This document shows, in pieces, positions 30,478-40,743 of a stretch of DNA of 64,000 nucleotides (the stretch's first letter is position 1; the number at the start of each line of letters is the position of its first letter). The stretch comes from Brevibacterium paucivorans (lineage in GTDB: Bacteria; Actinomycetota; Actinomycetes; Actinomycetales; Brevibacteriaceae). The DNA lies in the NCBI RefSeq assembly GCF_016907735.1, contig NZ_JAFBCP010000001.1, positions 806,001 to 870,000 of the forward strand, written 5' to 3'. Position numbers and translations under genes: made by a program. The notes under the pieces are model-generated. The model was not told the origin of the DNA, searched no databases, and worked only from the letters and a program-made list of their open reading frames with translations.

Positions 30478-31377
30478 ATGACAGCGTGCTCTGACTTTTT
30501 TGATGAGCCTCTTCCCGGGACTGCTCTTGAAGCGACCCTGTGGGTATGTGTGGAGTTCAGCCACGGTTGGGGGCATGATGCTTTAGATGGCCATGCCTTG
30601 GGCGAGGAACTGGCATCCCAGATCAAAGCCCACATGAACGCGCACAACGCGCGGTTCCAGTTCATTCGCGAACCTGGCTCAGGCGGTCAAGACTCAGGCG
30701 GCCACCGCGTCCTCATCGCCGAGTCGACTCCTGGCCATGAGGCTCTTTACGCCACTACTATCGGTAGCGTCTCGGACCTTCTGTCCTTGGACGTGTCCCA
30801 TCCGGAAACGATTCCGGGCGCAACTACCCTCGACTCCCCCGTCGCTCTGATCTGTACGCATGGCAAGCGCGACGTGTGCTGTGCACTGAAAGGTCGTCCG
30901 GTTGCAGCGCTCCTTTCGCAGCACGCCAGCGGGTCATCGGACGGTGCAGACGCGCCGGAAACCACCTCGGCCCGGGTATGGGAAACCAGCCACACGGGCG
31001 GGCACCGGTTCGCACCTGCCATGATCGTCCTCCCCTGGGGATTCACGTACGGGCGGGCGGGCGCGCAGGCGGCGCGCCAGATCTGGGATCTGGCGGTTGA
31101 TGGTCAGGTTGAGTTGGATCTGTTGCGTGGGCGCAGTGCGTTTTCCAAGCCGGGGCAGGCCGCCGAGGTGGCAGTGCGGTCTCGCTTTCACCTCACCGGG
31201 GTTGCCGATGTGGTTGCGGTGGAGAACACGAGTGAGACGGTGTTCCGGGTCGTGTGCGCAGATGGAAGCGCCCACTCGGTTGAGGTCGTGCAGACGGCGA
31301 GCGACCTGCCCGCGCGTCCTGCCACGTGCGGCAAGGGTGATAAAAAGGTCAAGGTGTTCCGCGCTACGTTGCTATGA
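30478..31377 (+). CDS. Sucrase/ferredoxin-like family protein
   Basis: A 299-residue protein of the Suc_Fer-like family, with the thioredoxin-fold ferredoxin signature ICTHGKRDVCCALKGRP and a following ETSHTGGHRFAP block. These resemble the [2Fe-2S] ferredoxin-like proteins annotated after plant 'sucrase-like' sequences; no sucrase activity is implied. It lies 21 bp after the NhaC gene and may be cotranscribed. Function unknown. Confidence 0.82.
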   Translation: MTACSDFFDEPLPGTALEATLWVCVEFSHGWGHDALDGHALGEELASQIKAHMNAHNARFQFIREPGSGGQDSGGHRVLIAESTPGHEALYATTIGSVSDLLSLDVSHPETIPGATTLDSPVALICTHGKRDVCCALKGRPVAALLSQHASGSSDGADAPETTSARVWETSHTGGHRFAPAMIVLPWGFTYGRAGAQAARQIWDLAVDGQVELDLLRGRSAFSKPGQAAEVAVRSRFHLTGVADVVAVENTSETVFRVVCADGSAHSVEVVQTASDLPARPATCGKGDKKVKVFRATLL

Positions 31378-31427
31378 CGTACACATAATGAGATGCGGAT
31401 CACATTTTTTGCGGGTAAGATCCGTAC

Positions 31428-32513
31428 ATGGGACACAGTAGTTTTGACCAGATCGAAAAGACACACCTCGAGCAGATGGCACAAGCTACCGGACCTCGCC
31501 TGTCGGTGCTCATGCCAGTTGACCGCACTGATCAACAGTCACGCGAATCTTCCACGCGCCTCAAGTCGCTTCTGGGTGAAGCACAACGACAGCTTTCAAC
31601 CGCTGGGCTCGACAGCAATGCAATCGATGCGCGCTTGGAACCGTTTACGTCGCTGATCAACGACGGGCCGTTTTGGCGTAACCAGGGCGACGGCCTTGCC
31701 CTATTCTCTGCAGACGACGTTCACTTTGTTTTCCGGGTGGGCGTTCCGTTGGATGAACTCGTCCACGTGGGTGAACAGTTCGCGTTGCGTCCGCTGGCAA
31801 CCGCGCTGGCTGAGTCTTCGAAGTTCTACATTCTGGCCCTCTCACGTGCAAAGGTGCGTTTGTTTGACGCAACCCGCGATTCGGTCACGGAGTTGGATCT
31901 GGGTGACACAGTCCCCGCGTCGATGGACGACGTTGTGAGTGCAGATGAACGCCAGCGACAGCTGCAGTCCCGTTCGGTTGGCGGTGATCGTGCCATGTTC
32001 CACGGGCATGGAGCAGGCGACGAAGCCGATTCCGTTTTCGTGGACAAGTTCCTCAAAGCAGTGGGCCAGGGTGTTGGTGACTTGCTGGGTAAAGCCAGGT
32101 CGCGTCCCATGATTTTGGCCGCCGTTGCCGAGGCGCACCCGGTGTTCAAACAGTTCTGCACGTACCCCGCACTACAAGACGCGATGGTCAAAGGGAACCC
32201 GGACGACCGCTCCCCCAAAGAACTTCACGCTGCCGCATGGGACGCGATTCTTCCCACGTTCAAAGCACAAGACGACGCTGTGTTTGAACGTTTCTCAGCC
32301 AAGCTCGGAACTGGCTTGAGCGCTACCCAAAGCGACAAGATTCGCGACGCGGCGGTTGAGGGGCGCGTGGACACGCTCTTCATCAATCCCGGCGTGACTC
32401 TGAACGCTGATGACGTGAACGAAGCCATCTTGGCCACGCTACAAAGCTCCGGAAAACTCATCATCATGTCAGACGGAAGTGTGGAGAACGTCGCTGCTCT
32501 CTTCCGGTACTGA
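31428..32513 (+). CDS. baeRF-type protein (release-factor-1-like fold), unknown function
   Basis: A 361-residue soluble protein resembling the bacterial archaeo-eukaryotic release-factor families: N-terminal GPRLSVLMPVDR and RLKSLLGEA, middle FYILALSRAKVRLFDATRDSV, C-terminal VDTLFINPG. Baculum-wide role is unknown; members have been proposed to rescue ribosomes or modify translation. The ATG has no clear ribosome site; a TAAGAT box 6 bases before it makes a leaderless message possible. Confidence 0.7.
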   Translation: MGHSSFDQIEKTHLEQMAQATGPRLSVLMPVDRTDQQSRESSTRLKSLLGEAQRQLSTAGLDSNAIDARLEPFTSLINDGPFWRNQGDGLALFSADDVHFVFRVGVPLDELVHVGEQFALRPLATALAESSKFYILALSRAKVRLFDATRDSVTELDLGDTVPASMDDVVSADERQRQLQSRSVGGDRAMFHGHGAGDEADSVFVDKFLKAVGQGVGDLLGKARSRPMILAAVAEAHPVFKQFCTYPALQDAMVKGNPDDRSPKELHAAAWDAILPTFKAQDDAVFERFSAKLGTGLSATQSDKIRDAAVEGRVDTLFINPGVTLNADDVNEAILATLQSSGKLIIMSDGSVENVAALFRY

Positions 32514-32666
32514 GCAGGAGTACTGAAAAACACAGCGAGCGCCCACGGCTAGCGTGCGGGAGAAGTGATCCTTAACCACGGATTGAACATCGTGTAACCA
32601 GAATCACCGTTTTCACATTTTAGACTCATAGAGTCCTCAAAACCTCTACGAAAAGAGCCCCCCGAG

Positions 32667-34748
32667 ATGCGAATTCGCACCCTTGCCGCCGCTGTCACAG
32701 CGTGCGCGATCACTGGAAGCCCGGTAGTTGCACTGGCGCAACCGGCACCGGAAAACCTTGACCTGAGTTTCCTTGCAACAACCGACGTGCACGGACACAT
32801 TTACGACTTCGACTACTTCACAGACCAGCCGTACCCTTCCGACGACTCACTTGGCCTGACCCACGTGAACTCAATCGTGAAAAAGGTACGCGCCGAACGT
32901 GGAGCCGACAAGGTTTTCGTCTTCGACAACGGTGACAGCATCCAGGGAAGCCCGCTCACCAGCTACTACGCCAACCAGGAAAACATCCTGAAGACCGGCA
33001 AAGAGCACCCCATGGCTACCGCAAACAACATGATCGGCTATGACGCTCAGGTTGTCGGTAACCACGAATTTAACTACGGGCTCGAATTCCTTGAGCGTTA
33101 CCAGAGCCAGGTCGACTTCCCACTTGTGGGCGCAAACGTCATTGACGACGCGACCGGCGAACCGATGTTCGACCCGTACACCATCGTTGAACGTGAAATT
33201 GACGGGAAGACCGTCAAGGTGGGTGTCGTTGGTGTGACGCCGCCCGGCTCTGCCGTGTGGGACAAGCAGCACCTCGACGGCAAAGCACACTTCGATGACA
33301 TCGTAACTTCTGCAAAGAAGTGGGCTCCCAAGGCAAAAGAAGCCGGCGCTGACGTCGTGGTTGCCCTCGCTCACTCCGGTAAGGACCCTGAAGGCTCCAG
33401 CTGGGACCCTAAAGCCAAGACCGACGACCTTTCCACCTCGGTCGCCCGCGAAGTCCCCGACATTGACATTGTGATCGCAGGGCACTCTCACCAGGATGAG
33501 CCTGAAGAGTACGTCAAGCAGGTAGACGGCACTCAGGCACTGGTGACGCAGCCTAAGTTCTGGGCTCGTTCCGTCTCCGAGGTGGGTCTGTCCCTGGTGC
33601 CGAACGAAAAGGGCGGCTTCGAGGTTGACTGGTCTGAAGGCAACAAGCCTAAGGTCACCCCGCACTACTCGGGTGACGCCCCTGAGGACAAAGAACTCAA
33701 GGACGCGCTGAAGGTTCCACACGAAAAGACCATCAAGCACGTGAACAAAGTGGTTGGTCAGGCAACCGAAACCATGAGCGCAAAGACCTCGCGTTACGAA
33801 GACACCGCAATCGTGGACTTCATTTCCTACGTGCAGGCTGAAACGGTTCGCGATGCGCTCAAGGACAGCGAATACAAGGACCTGCCGGTCATTTCGCAGG
33901 CGTCACCGTTCAGCCGTACCGCTGAGTTCAAGAAGGGCGATGTCACGATCCGCGACGTTGCCGGACTGTACGTGTACGACAACACGCTTTCGGGTGTCAA
34001 GATCAACGGTAAGCAGCTGCGTGAATACCTCGAATGGTCGGCGCGCTACTTCAAGCAGGTCGACGAAGGCGCCGAGTTCAACCCTGAAGAAGTCACCAAT
34101 GCACCGGACAAGGAACGCGGACGTGACATTCCAGACTACTCATACGACGCTGTCACCGGTGTGAAGTACGACATCAACATTTCCAAGCCGGTTGGAGAGC
34201 GCATCGAGAACCTGCGTTTGGAAGATGGCTCTGAGCTCAAGGACTCCGACGAGTTCGTCATGGCGATCAACAACTACCGTGCGTCTGGTGGTTCGGGTTA
34301 CCCGGTAAGTGACCTGCCCGAGGTGTACAACGACCAGATTGCGATCCGCGAGGCGATCGTCGACTGGACTGTGAAGAACAAGACCATCGACCCCAAGGAC
34401 TTCTTCGTCGAAAGCTGGTGGCTGACCTCGTCGACCCGCCCAGTTGAAGACGAACCTGGCGAAGAAAAGCCTGGTGAAGACAAGCCAGGTGAGGAAAAGC
34501 CTGGTGAAAACAAGCCAAGCGAGGACCCAACTGAAGGCTCACCAACTGACAAGCCTTCCGAGGACGCTCCTTCGCAGAAGCCGGATGACGACTCCAACGA
34601 TTCTGACGGCTCTGACAACGAAGCTGGCAAGGATTCCTCGAACCCGCTGCCACGTACAGGTGCGCAGATCGGTGTTGCGTTGGGCGTCGGTGTTGCCCTC
34701 CTTGCAGCAGGTGCCGTGATCTCGGTAGCTACTCGTCGCAAGAACTAA
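32667..34748 (+). CDS. Cell-wall-anchored 5'-nucleotidase/metallophosphatase (UshA-like)
   Basis: A 693-residue secreted protein: signal peptide (1 to about 24, cut near ALAQP), metallophosphatase domain (TTDVHGH, FDNGDSIQG, GNHEF, GHSHQ), 5'-nucleotidase C-terminal domain (from about 365), a Lys/Glu/Pro/Gly repeat linker (about 590-650), then LPRTG (from 661), a hydrophobic helix and a basic tail: a sortase signal. It should release phosphate and nucleosides from nucleotides at the cell surface. No sortase gene is in the window. A terminator follows. Confidence 0.92.
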   Translation: MRIRTLAAAVTACAITGSPVVALAQPAPENLDLSFLATTDVHGHIYDFDYFTDQPYPSDDSLGLTHVNSIVKKVRAERGADKVFVFDNGDSIQGSPLTSYYANQENILKTGKEHPMATANNMIGYDAQVVGNHEFNYGLEFLERYQSQVDFPLVGANVIDDATGEPMFDPYTIVEREIDGKTVKVGVVGVTPPGSAVWDKQHLDGKAHFDDIVTSAKKWAPKAKEAGADVVVALAHSGKDPEGSSWDPKAKTDDLSTSVAREVPDIDIVIAGHSHQDEPEEYVKQVDGTQALVTQPKFWARSVSEVGLSLVPNEKGGFEVDWSEGNKPKVTPHYSGDAPEDKELKDALKVPHEKTIKHVNKVVGQATETMSAKTSRYEDTAIVDFISYVQAETVRDALKDSEYKDLPVISQASPFSRTAEFKKGDVTIRDVAGLYVYDNTLSGVKINGKQLREYLEWSARYFKQVDEGAEFNPEEVTNAPDKERGRDIPDYSYDAVTGVKYDINISKPVGERIENLRLEDGSELKDSDEFVMAINNYRASGGSGYPVSDLPEVYNDQIAIREAIVDWTVKNKTIDPKDFFVESWWLTSSTRPVEDEPGEEKPGEDKPGEEKPGENKPSEDPTEGSPTDKPSEDAPSQKPDDDSNDSDGSDNEAGKDSSNPLPRTGAQIGVALGVGVALLAAGAVISVATRRKN

Positions 34749-34773
34749 GCAACCACGAAAAACTGAATAGCAT

Positions 34774-34804
34774 AGGCGGGGCTGATCAGAGATCAGCCCC
34801 GCCT
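34774..34804. terminator. Bidirectional terminator between 5'-nucleotidase gene and kdpE
   Basis: Perfect 14-bp stem (34774-34787 with 34791-34804) and AGA loop, between convergent genes. On the minus strand CAGTTTTTC follows within about 15 bases. Confidence 0.85.
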
Positions 34805-34832
34805 TCACATCATTGGTCCCGGTTATACTCGG

Positions 34833-35516
34833 TCAGTCATCGCCTTGAACAAAGCGGTACCCCATGCCCGGTTCCGTAATGAAGTACTTTGGCGTTGCAG
34901 AATCAACTTCGAGCTTCTGCCTAATTTGTGACATGTAGACGCGCGCGTAGTTGCTTTCCTTTTCATAGCCCTTGCCCCATACGTGTGTCAGGAGTTCTTC
35001 CCGGCGGACCAAGCGATTAGGGTGGCGTGCCAGGTAACCGACGATCTTCCACTCGTGTGGCGTGAGGCTAATCTGTTCGCCCGACACCGACACGACGTTG
35101 CGGGCCAAGTCAATCGACAACCGGCCGTCGGAGGTGACGACGACCGGTTCAGCCGTTTCCTGCGGAACACGACGCAAGTTTGCTCGCAGTCTGGCCAACA
35201 ACTCACCTAGTGCAAATGGCTTAGTGACGTAGTCGTCAGCACCGCGGTCTAAAGCCTCGATTTTTGATTGCGTTTCATGTCGCGCAGTCACCACGATGAT
35301 GGGGACTTGTGACCAACCGCGGATTCCGTCGATGACATCCAGACCACTCATGTTCGGTAGTCCAAGGTCAAGCAAAATAGCTTCGATCGGGTGATCTGAC
35401 GCCAAGGTTAGCGCCTGCTCCCCCGTGTTAGCAGTAAGCACCTTGTAGCCACGCGCAATGAGGTTCACTGCCATTGCACGTGACAGGGTCGGGTCGTCCT
35501 CAACAATGAGAATCAC
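34833..35516 (-). CDS. kdpE: KdpE response regulator
   Basis: A 227-residue OmpR-family regulator: receiver domain with phospho-acceptor Asp in LLDLGLPNMSG and Lys in TKPF, then a winged helix (SLTPHEWKIVGYLARHPNRLV). It follows kdpD with a 4-base overlap. It activates the kdp operon when potassium is limiting (family knowledge). Confidence 0.93.
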   Translation of the reverse strand: MILIVEDDPTLSRAMAVNLIARGYKVLTANTGEQALTLASDHPIEAILLDLGLPNMSGLDVIDGIRGWSQVPIIVVTARHETQSKIEALDRGADDYVTKPFALGELLARLRANLRRVPQETAEPVVVTSDGRLSIDLARNVVSVSGEQISLTPHEWKIVGYLARHPNRLVRREELLTHVWGKGYEKESNYARVYMSQIRQKLEVDSATPKYFITEPGMGYRFVQGDD

Positions 35517-38068
35517 AGCGTACTCCTTGTCGTCATGTGATCTGATACGAACGGTGTGTGAATGACTTTTCCAATGGGCAGAGACAGAACCATCGTGAGC
35601 CCACCGCCAGGGGTGTCATCGGCGACAAGTTCGCCACCGATTCCTTCGGCTAGCCCTTTCGCAACGGCGGCACCAAGTCCCAGTCCACGCGAGTTAGTGG
35701 TGTCGCCCATGCGAGTAAACGGGGTGAACAGTTGTTGTTTCGCTTCATCGCTGAGACCCGGGCCAAAGTCAATGACACGAATTGCTACCCGGTCTCCCTC
35801 TCGCGCCGCATCGATCTTCACTCCATTTCCTGTATGTTTAGCGGCGTTCGACAACAGGTTTTCCAGGATTCGCTCCACCAAGCTTGCGTCAGTTCTGACC
35901 AGGGGAAGGTCGTTGGGAACCGCAATTTCAAGCGGTTCAGGTTTCAACGTTGGGTCCATGTGATCGACAGTGCGGGCCACCAGTTCGCTGGGTCCAATAA
36001 CGGATTCGTTGATATTGAGCGTGTTCGTTTGCACTCGTGACATGTCCAAAAGGTCAGCCACGATCCTGTCGAGCCGATCAGAGGATGCTTCAATCGAACG
36101 CAACAGCTCAGCTTGCAGATCTTTTGGCAGGTCTACATCATCGAGAAGTAGACCGGAAACTGAGGTTTTGATTGTTGCCAGAGGCGTCCGCAGATCGTGC
36201 GAAACGGCACTGAGTAATGCTGTACGAATCGCGTTCGCAGCTTCCAACTGGCGGGCTTGCAAGCGCGCTTCGGTCAGCTGCGTCTGAGTCATGAGACCAA
36301 CGAGACGTCCCGTGTACGCGTCCAATACTCTCTGTTCACTCGCATTGAGCGGGCGCCCAGCCAACAGAAGTACGTGGTGGTCATCCAGAGTAAACGTCTC
36401 ATCGGCTTCGTTTGCTGACGTGAGCTCCTTTCCCGAACGGTATTCCGTTACAAGACTCTTGTTGTCGTCGAAGTAGCCCAAGGTGACGCTGTCTTGGCCA
36501 AACGCTTGAGAGATCTTGTCCAGAATGGCCTGGATATCAACACCTTCGCGAATCACTGATCCTGCCAGTTCGGTCATGAGCTGTGCGTTAGCACGAGCCG
36601 TTCGTGCTTCTTGCGTCCTCCGCGCGGCCCCGTCAACTACACGTGCCACGAGAGCTGCAACCACGATGAACACGAACAACAAGAAGATGTTTTCCGGTTC
36701 AGCGATCGACATGGTGTGCAAAGGCTCAGTGAAGAACCAGTTGAGTAATCCGGTTCCCACAACAGCGGATGCGAGCGCCGGCCACAGTCCCCCGACAAGG
36801 GCAACAACCACAACCACCAGGACATAAGCCATGCTCAAAGTGGAAAACGCGACCACTTCATGAGCCTCTGAAATTCCCATCGCTGTAATGCCGGCGATAC
36901 ACACACCGGCCAAAACCCACGCGCTCACCGTGCGTGCTACAGACAGGTTTCGCCGAGGTCGTCGTCGCGGTGGTTGTGGTTCACCGGCTCCGTGGTTCGT
37001 CACGATATGGACGTCGATGTCTCCCGCACCGTCGATGATGCGTGAGCTCGTTGGTCGCGATAGTAGTTTCTTGTACCACGGCGTTCGCGAAGACCCGATG
37101 ACCAGCTGGGTGGCGTTGATGGTATTGGCAAACTCTAAAAGAGTTTCCGCGTAGTCTTCACCCGATAGAGTGTGCCACGTACCTCCAAGGGATTCCGTCA
37201 ACGTTCTCGCCTGTTGAATCTCTGTATCAGCCATGAGTGGCGCACCGTCCGTGGGAACGATGTGAACAACCACAAGTTCACGTCCAGCCATACGCCCCAC
37301 GATTCGCATACCTCGGCGGATCAAAGTGGGTACGTGTGGTCCTCCAGCAACCGCAACAAGGATACGTTCGCGTGCGGGCCACGTGGAGTGAATGCCTTCT
37401 TCGTTCCGGTACTTCGCTAAGCCCTCATCGACTTGATCGGCAAGCCACAGCAACGCGAGTTCGCGAAGCGCGGTGAGGTTCCCTTTCCGGAAGAACCGTG
37501 AAAGGGCAGCGTCAGCAGCGGCTGGCTTGTAAATCTGACCTCGACGTAGGCGGATGCGAAGGGCGTCCGGACTTAAGTCAATGAGTTCGATGTCGTCAGC
37601 ATTACGCAAAACAGCGTCGGGAATTGTTTCATTCTGAACATGTCCCGTTATGTCAGCGACAACGTCATTGAGCGATTCCACGTGCTGGATGTTTACCGTC
37701 GAAATCACGTCGATTCCGGCGTTGAGAATCGTTTCCACATCCTGCCAACGCTTGCATGAGCTTTCCGCTCCCACGATTGTGTGTGCAAGCTCATCGACGA
37801 GCACTACTTCCGGGCGCCGTTCCAGGATCGCGTCAACGTCGAGCTCGTCATACTCAGATCCTCGATAGAGCACCTTTTTAGTTGGGATAAGTTCCAAGCC
37901 TTCAACTTTGGCAGCTGTCCCAGCGCGCCCGTGCGTGTGCACAACGCCAACAACCACGTCGGTTCCAGACTTCGACAAGGAGTGGGCTTCCTCCAACATT
38001 GCGTAGGTTTTGCCCACTCCCGGAGCGGCACCCAAGAAAACCTTGAGCGATCCGCGGTGTCCGTTCAT
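35513..38068 (-). CDS. kdpD: KdpD sensor histidine kinase
   Basis: An 851-residue sensor. N-terminal KdpD domain with Walker A GAAPGVGKT (13-21), a universal-stress-protein-like domain (to about 360), four close hydrophobic helices (about 385-490), GAF-like region, then HisKA (SHDLRTPLATIKTSV) and HATPase (NLLSNAAKHTG). It senses potassium status and turgor. The gene lies 1 bp after kdpC and overlaps kdpE. Confidence 0.95.
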   Translation of the reverse strand: MNGHRGSLKVFLGAAPGVGKTYAMLEEAHSLSKSGTDVVVGVVHTHGRAGTAAKVEGLELIPTKKVLYRGSEYDELDVDAILERRPEVVLVDELAHTIVGAESSCKRWQDVETILNAGIDVISTVNIQHVESLNDVVADITGHVQNETIPDAVLRNADDIELIDLSPDALRIRLRRGQIYKPAAADAALSRFFRKGNLTALRELALLWLADQVDEGLAKYRNEEGIHSTWPARERILVAVAGGPHVPTLIRRGMRIVGRMAGRELVVVHIVPTDGAPLMADTEIQQARTLTESLGGTWHTLSGEDYAETLLEFANTINATQLVIGSSRTPWYKKLLSRPTSSRIIDGAGDIDVHIVTNHGAGEPQPPRRRPRRNLSVARTVSAWVLAGVCIAGITAMGISEAHEVVAFSTLSMAYVLVVVVVALVGGLWPALASAVVGTGLLNWFFTEPLHTMSIAEPENIFLLFVFIVVAALVARVVDGAARRTQEARTARANAQLMTELAGSVIREGVDIQAILDKISQAFGQDSVTLGYFDDNKSLVTEYRSGKELTSANEADETFTLDDHHVLLLAGRPLNASEQRVLDAYTGRLVGLMTQTQLTEARLQARQLEAANAIRTALLSAVSHDLRTPLATIKTSVSGLLLDDVDLPKDLQAELLRSIEASSDRLDRIVADLLDMSRVQTNTLNINESVIGPSELVARTVDHMDPTLKPEPLEIAVPNDLPLVRTDASLVERILENLLSNAAKHTGNGVKIDAAREGDRVAIRVIDFGPGLSDEAKQQLFTPFTRMGDTTNSRGLGLGAAVAKGLAEGIGGELVADDTPGGGLTMVLSLPIGKVIHTPFVSDHMTTRSTL

Positions 38069-38069
38069 T

Positions 38070-38657
38070 TCAGCCCTTTGCCTTAACCACGTCCAGGTTG
38101 AGGGTGTTGACGTTCACTCGTGGACTACCGATGAATCCGAAGATCGACCCGTATGAGTTCTTCTCAACAAGTTCTTCGACTTTGTCGACCGATAGACCCG
38201 AGTTTTTCGCAACACGTTCAATCTGAATGTGAGCATACTCCTTGCTGATATGTGGATCTAGACCTGAGCTACTCGCTGTTACGGCATCGGCAGGAACCTC
38301 GGCCGGATCGACATTGTTTTCCTCAGCAATAGACTTCTTGGCGTCTTCGATAGTCTTTTGCAACTCATCGCCTACTGGGCTGAGGTTGGAGCCACCGGAG
38401 GACATTCCGTCGTAGTCACCAGATGAAAGACGCGGGTGAAACAGACTTGGGTCATCCGAAGTGTCTTGTCCAATGAGTTTTGACCCAACGGCCTGGCCGT
38501 TGTACTCCAAGAACGAACCGTCCGCACCGTTGGCGTTGAGTCGTCCTACTAGCCACGTCACACAGGGGTAAATGAGCCCCAGAATGACCAGCAAGACCAA
38601 TAATGTGCGAGTTGCTTGAACGGTAGCCGAAACTACCCCTGCGGTTTTCTGTGCCAT
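38070..38657 (-). CDS. kdpC: K+-transporting ATPase subunit C
   Basis: A 195-residue subunit with one N-terminal helix (about 15-37) and an extracytoplasmic domain with the motifs DPSLFHPRLSSG, ASSGLDPHIS and IERVAK. It stabilises the KdpFABC complex and assists ATP binding. It follows kdpB by 10 bp. Confidence 0.94.
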   Translation of the reverse strand: MAQKTAGVVSATVQATRTLLVLLVILGLIYPCVTWLVGRLNANGADGSFLEYNGQAVGSKLIGQDTSDDPSLFHPRLSSGDYDGMSSGGSNLSPVGDELQKTIEDAKKSIAEENNVDPAEVPADAVTASSSGLDPHISKEYAHIQIERVAKNSGLSVDKVEELVEKNSYGSIFGFIGSPRVNVNTLNLDVVKAKG

Positions 38658-38667
38658 GAGACTTTCC

Positions 38668-40743
38668 TTAGAAACCAGGTAGAAGCGAAACGATCATGTC
38701 GATGATCTTGATACCGATAAAGGGAACGACGAACCCGCCCAGTCCGTACACAACAAGGTTGCGGCGTAATAGCTGGTGCGATGTTCCGGGAACGTATTTC
38801 ACACCGCGTAGCGCTAGAGGAATCAACAACACAATGATGATCGCGTTGAAGATCACCGCAGATGTGATTGCTGACTCTGGCGAGGACAGGCGCATGATGT
38901 TCAGAACATCGAGGCCGGGGAACGCCACCACAAACATAGCCGGCACGATCGCAAAGTATTTTGCAATGTCGTTCGCGATCGAGAACGTCGTAAGGGCACC
39001 GCGGGTGATCAAGAGCTGTTTACCGATCTCCACGATCTCAATGAGCTTGGTGGGGTCGGAGTCCAGATCAACCATGTTTCCGGCTTCTTTCGCGGCCTGA
39101 GTACCGGTATTCATGGCTACACCCACGTCAGCTTGGGCCAGTGCGGGAGCGTCATTCGTTCCGTCACCGGTCATCGCCACCATGTTTCCGCCTTTTTGTT
39201 CGCGACGGATCAGTGCCAGCTTGTCTTCCGGTTTAGCTTGAGCCAGAAAGTCGTCGACGCCAGCTTCACGTGCAATTGCTCGAGCTGTCAGTTCGTTGTC
39301 ACCTGTGATCATCACGGTGCGGATACCCATCGAGCGCAAGGTTTTAAAGCGTTCGACCATACCCTCTTTGATGATGTCTTTCAGATGAATGGTCCCCAGG
39401 ACTTGGCGTTTCCCGTTTTCTTCTTCTGCTACGACGAGTGCTGTACCACCGTCATTCGAAATGCGGTCAATCGCTTGCTTGACATCGTCACCAACCTTCA
39501 CGCCAGACTGCTCGACCCACTTGACCATTTCAGTAGCAGCACCCTTGACGACTTGGTGATTTTCCGACAGTTTGACACCACTCATTCGAGTTTCTGCACT
39601 GAACGGAATGAACTCCGCTTGAGCAAAATCAGCTTCGGGAACTTCTCCTAACCCAAGACCGTCCTGGGCCAGTACCACGATCGAACGCCCTTCGGGAGTT
39701 TCGTCGGCAAGTGAGGACAGCTGAGCTTTGCGAGCCAACTCGATTTCCGAGATTCCTTCAGCCGCGACAAAGGCTGTGGCTTTGCGGTTACCAACCGTGA
39801 TAGTTCCAGTTTTATCCAGCAACAGCGTTGTCACGTCGCCGGCAGCTTCCACTGCCTTTCCCGAGGTGGCAAGGACGTTGCGTTTGATCAACCGGTCCAT
39901 ACCCGCAATCCCAATTGCAGACAAAAGCGCACCAATCGTCGTTGGGATCAGACACACCAGCAACGCAATCAGCACGGTGATCGGTTGCTGAGCGTTCGAG
40001 TAGTTCGCCATTGGAACCAAGGTGAGAACAACAAGGACGAAGATCAGCGTCAGCACGGACAGGAACGCGCTCAAAGCAAGTTCATTTGGCGTCTTCTGAC
40101 GGCTTGCACCTTCCACCAAACCAATCATGCGGTCGATGAACGTGTTTCCCGGTTCCGAGGTGATTCTCACCTCAATGGTGTCGGATAGTACGCGTGTACC
40201 ACCTGTAACGGCTGAGCGGTCACCGCCGGATTCGCGAATCACTGGCGCCGACTCCCCCGTGACCGCCGATTCGTCGACGGTTGCCGCCCCTGCGATCACA
40301 TCGCCGTCGCCAGGGATTGTTTCACCTGCAGACACGATGACAACGTCACCGGGTCGCAAGGACGAAGATGGAACTTCTTCGACCTCTCCACTTGGGCGTC
40401 GCACACGGCCAGTCGATGCCGTCTGGGTCTTTCGAAGCGCGTCAGCTTGGGCTTTACCCCGCCCTTCGGCAACCGCCTCGGCCAGGTTCGCAAAAACCAC
40501 GGTCAGGAACAGCCAGATTGCCAACGTAAACGTGAACAGGCTGGGGTGGATGAACCCTAGGACGAGAGTGATGGCCGCACCAACCTCCACGATGAACATC
40601 ACGGGAGTTCGAACCATGGTCGCAGGGTTGAGTTTGCGGAGCGCCTGGGGCAACGATGCCAGAATCAGCTTTCCACTGATTCCAGACTGTGCCGAGGCGG
40701 TATTCCGGGTTTCAGTTTCAGTTTCCTGAATCTGAGTGGTCAT
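38668..40743 (-). CDS. kdpB: K+-transporting ATPase ATP-binding subunit KdpB
   Basis: A 691-residue P-type ATPase with phosphorylation site DKTGTIT, actuator motif TGES, nucleotide-domain motif KGAA and hinge [10 protein letters not shown]. It powers high-affinity K+ uptake through KdpA. The start overlaps the kdpA stop by 4 bases (40740-40743). Confidence 0.97.
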   Translation of the reverse strand: MTTQIQETETETRNTASAQSGISGKLILASLPQALRKLNPATMVRTPVMFIVEVGAAITLVLGFIHPSLFTFTLAIWLFLTVVFANLAEAVAEGRGKAQADALRKTQTASTGRVRRPSGEVEEVPSSSLRPGDVVIVSAGETIPGDGDVIAGAATVDESAVTGESAPVIRESGGDRSAVTGGTRVLSDTIEVRITSEPGNTFIDRMIGLVEGASRQKTPNELALSAFLSVLTLIFVLVVLTLVPMANYSNAQQPITVLIALLVCLIPTTIGALLSAIGIAGMDRLIKRNVLATSGKAVEAAGDVTTLLLDKTGTITVGNRKATAFVAAEGISEIELARKAQLSSLADETPEGRSIVVLAQDGLGLGEVPEADFAQAEFIPFSAETRMSGVKLSENHQVVKGAATEMVKWVEQSGVKVGDDVKQAIDRISNDGGTALVVAEEENGKRQVLGTIHLKDIIKEGMVERFKTLRSMGIRTVMITGDNELTARAIAREAGVDDFLAQAKPEDKLALIRREQKGGNMVAMTGDGTNDAPALAQADVGVAMNTGTQAAKEAGNMVDLDSDPTKLIEIVEIGKQLLITRGALTTFSIANDIAKYFAIVPAMFVVAFPGLDVLNIMRLSSPESAITSAVIFNAIIIVLLIPLALRGVKYVPGTSHQLLRRNLVVYGLGGFVVPFIGIKIIDMIVSLLPGF

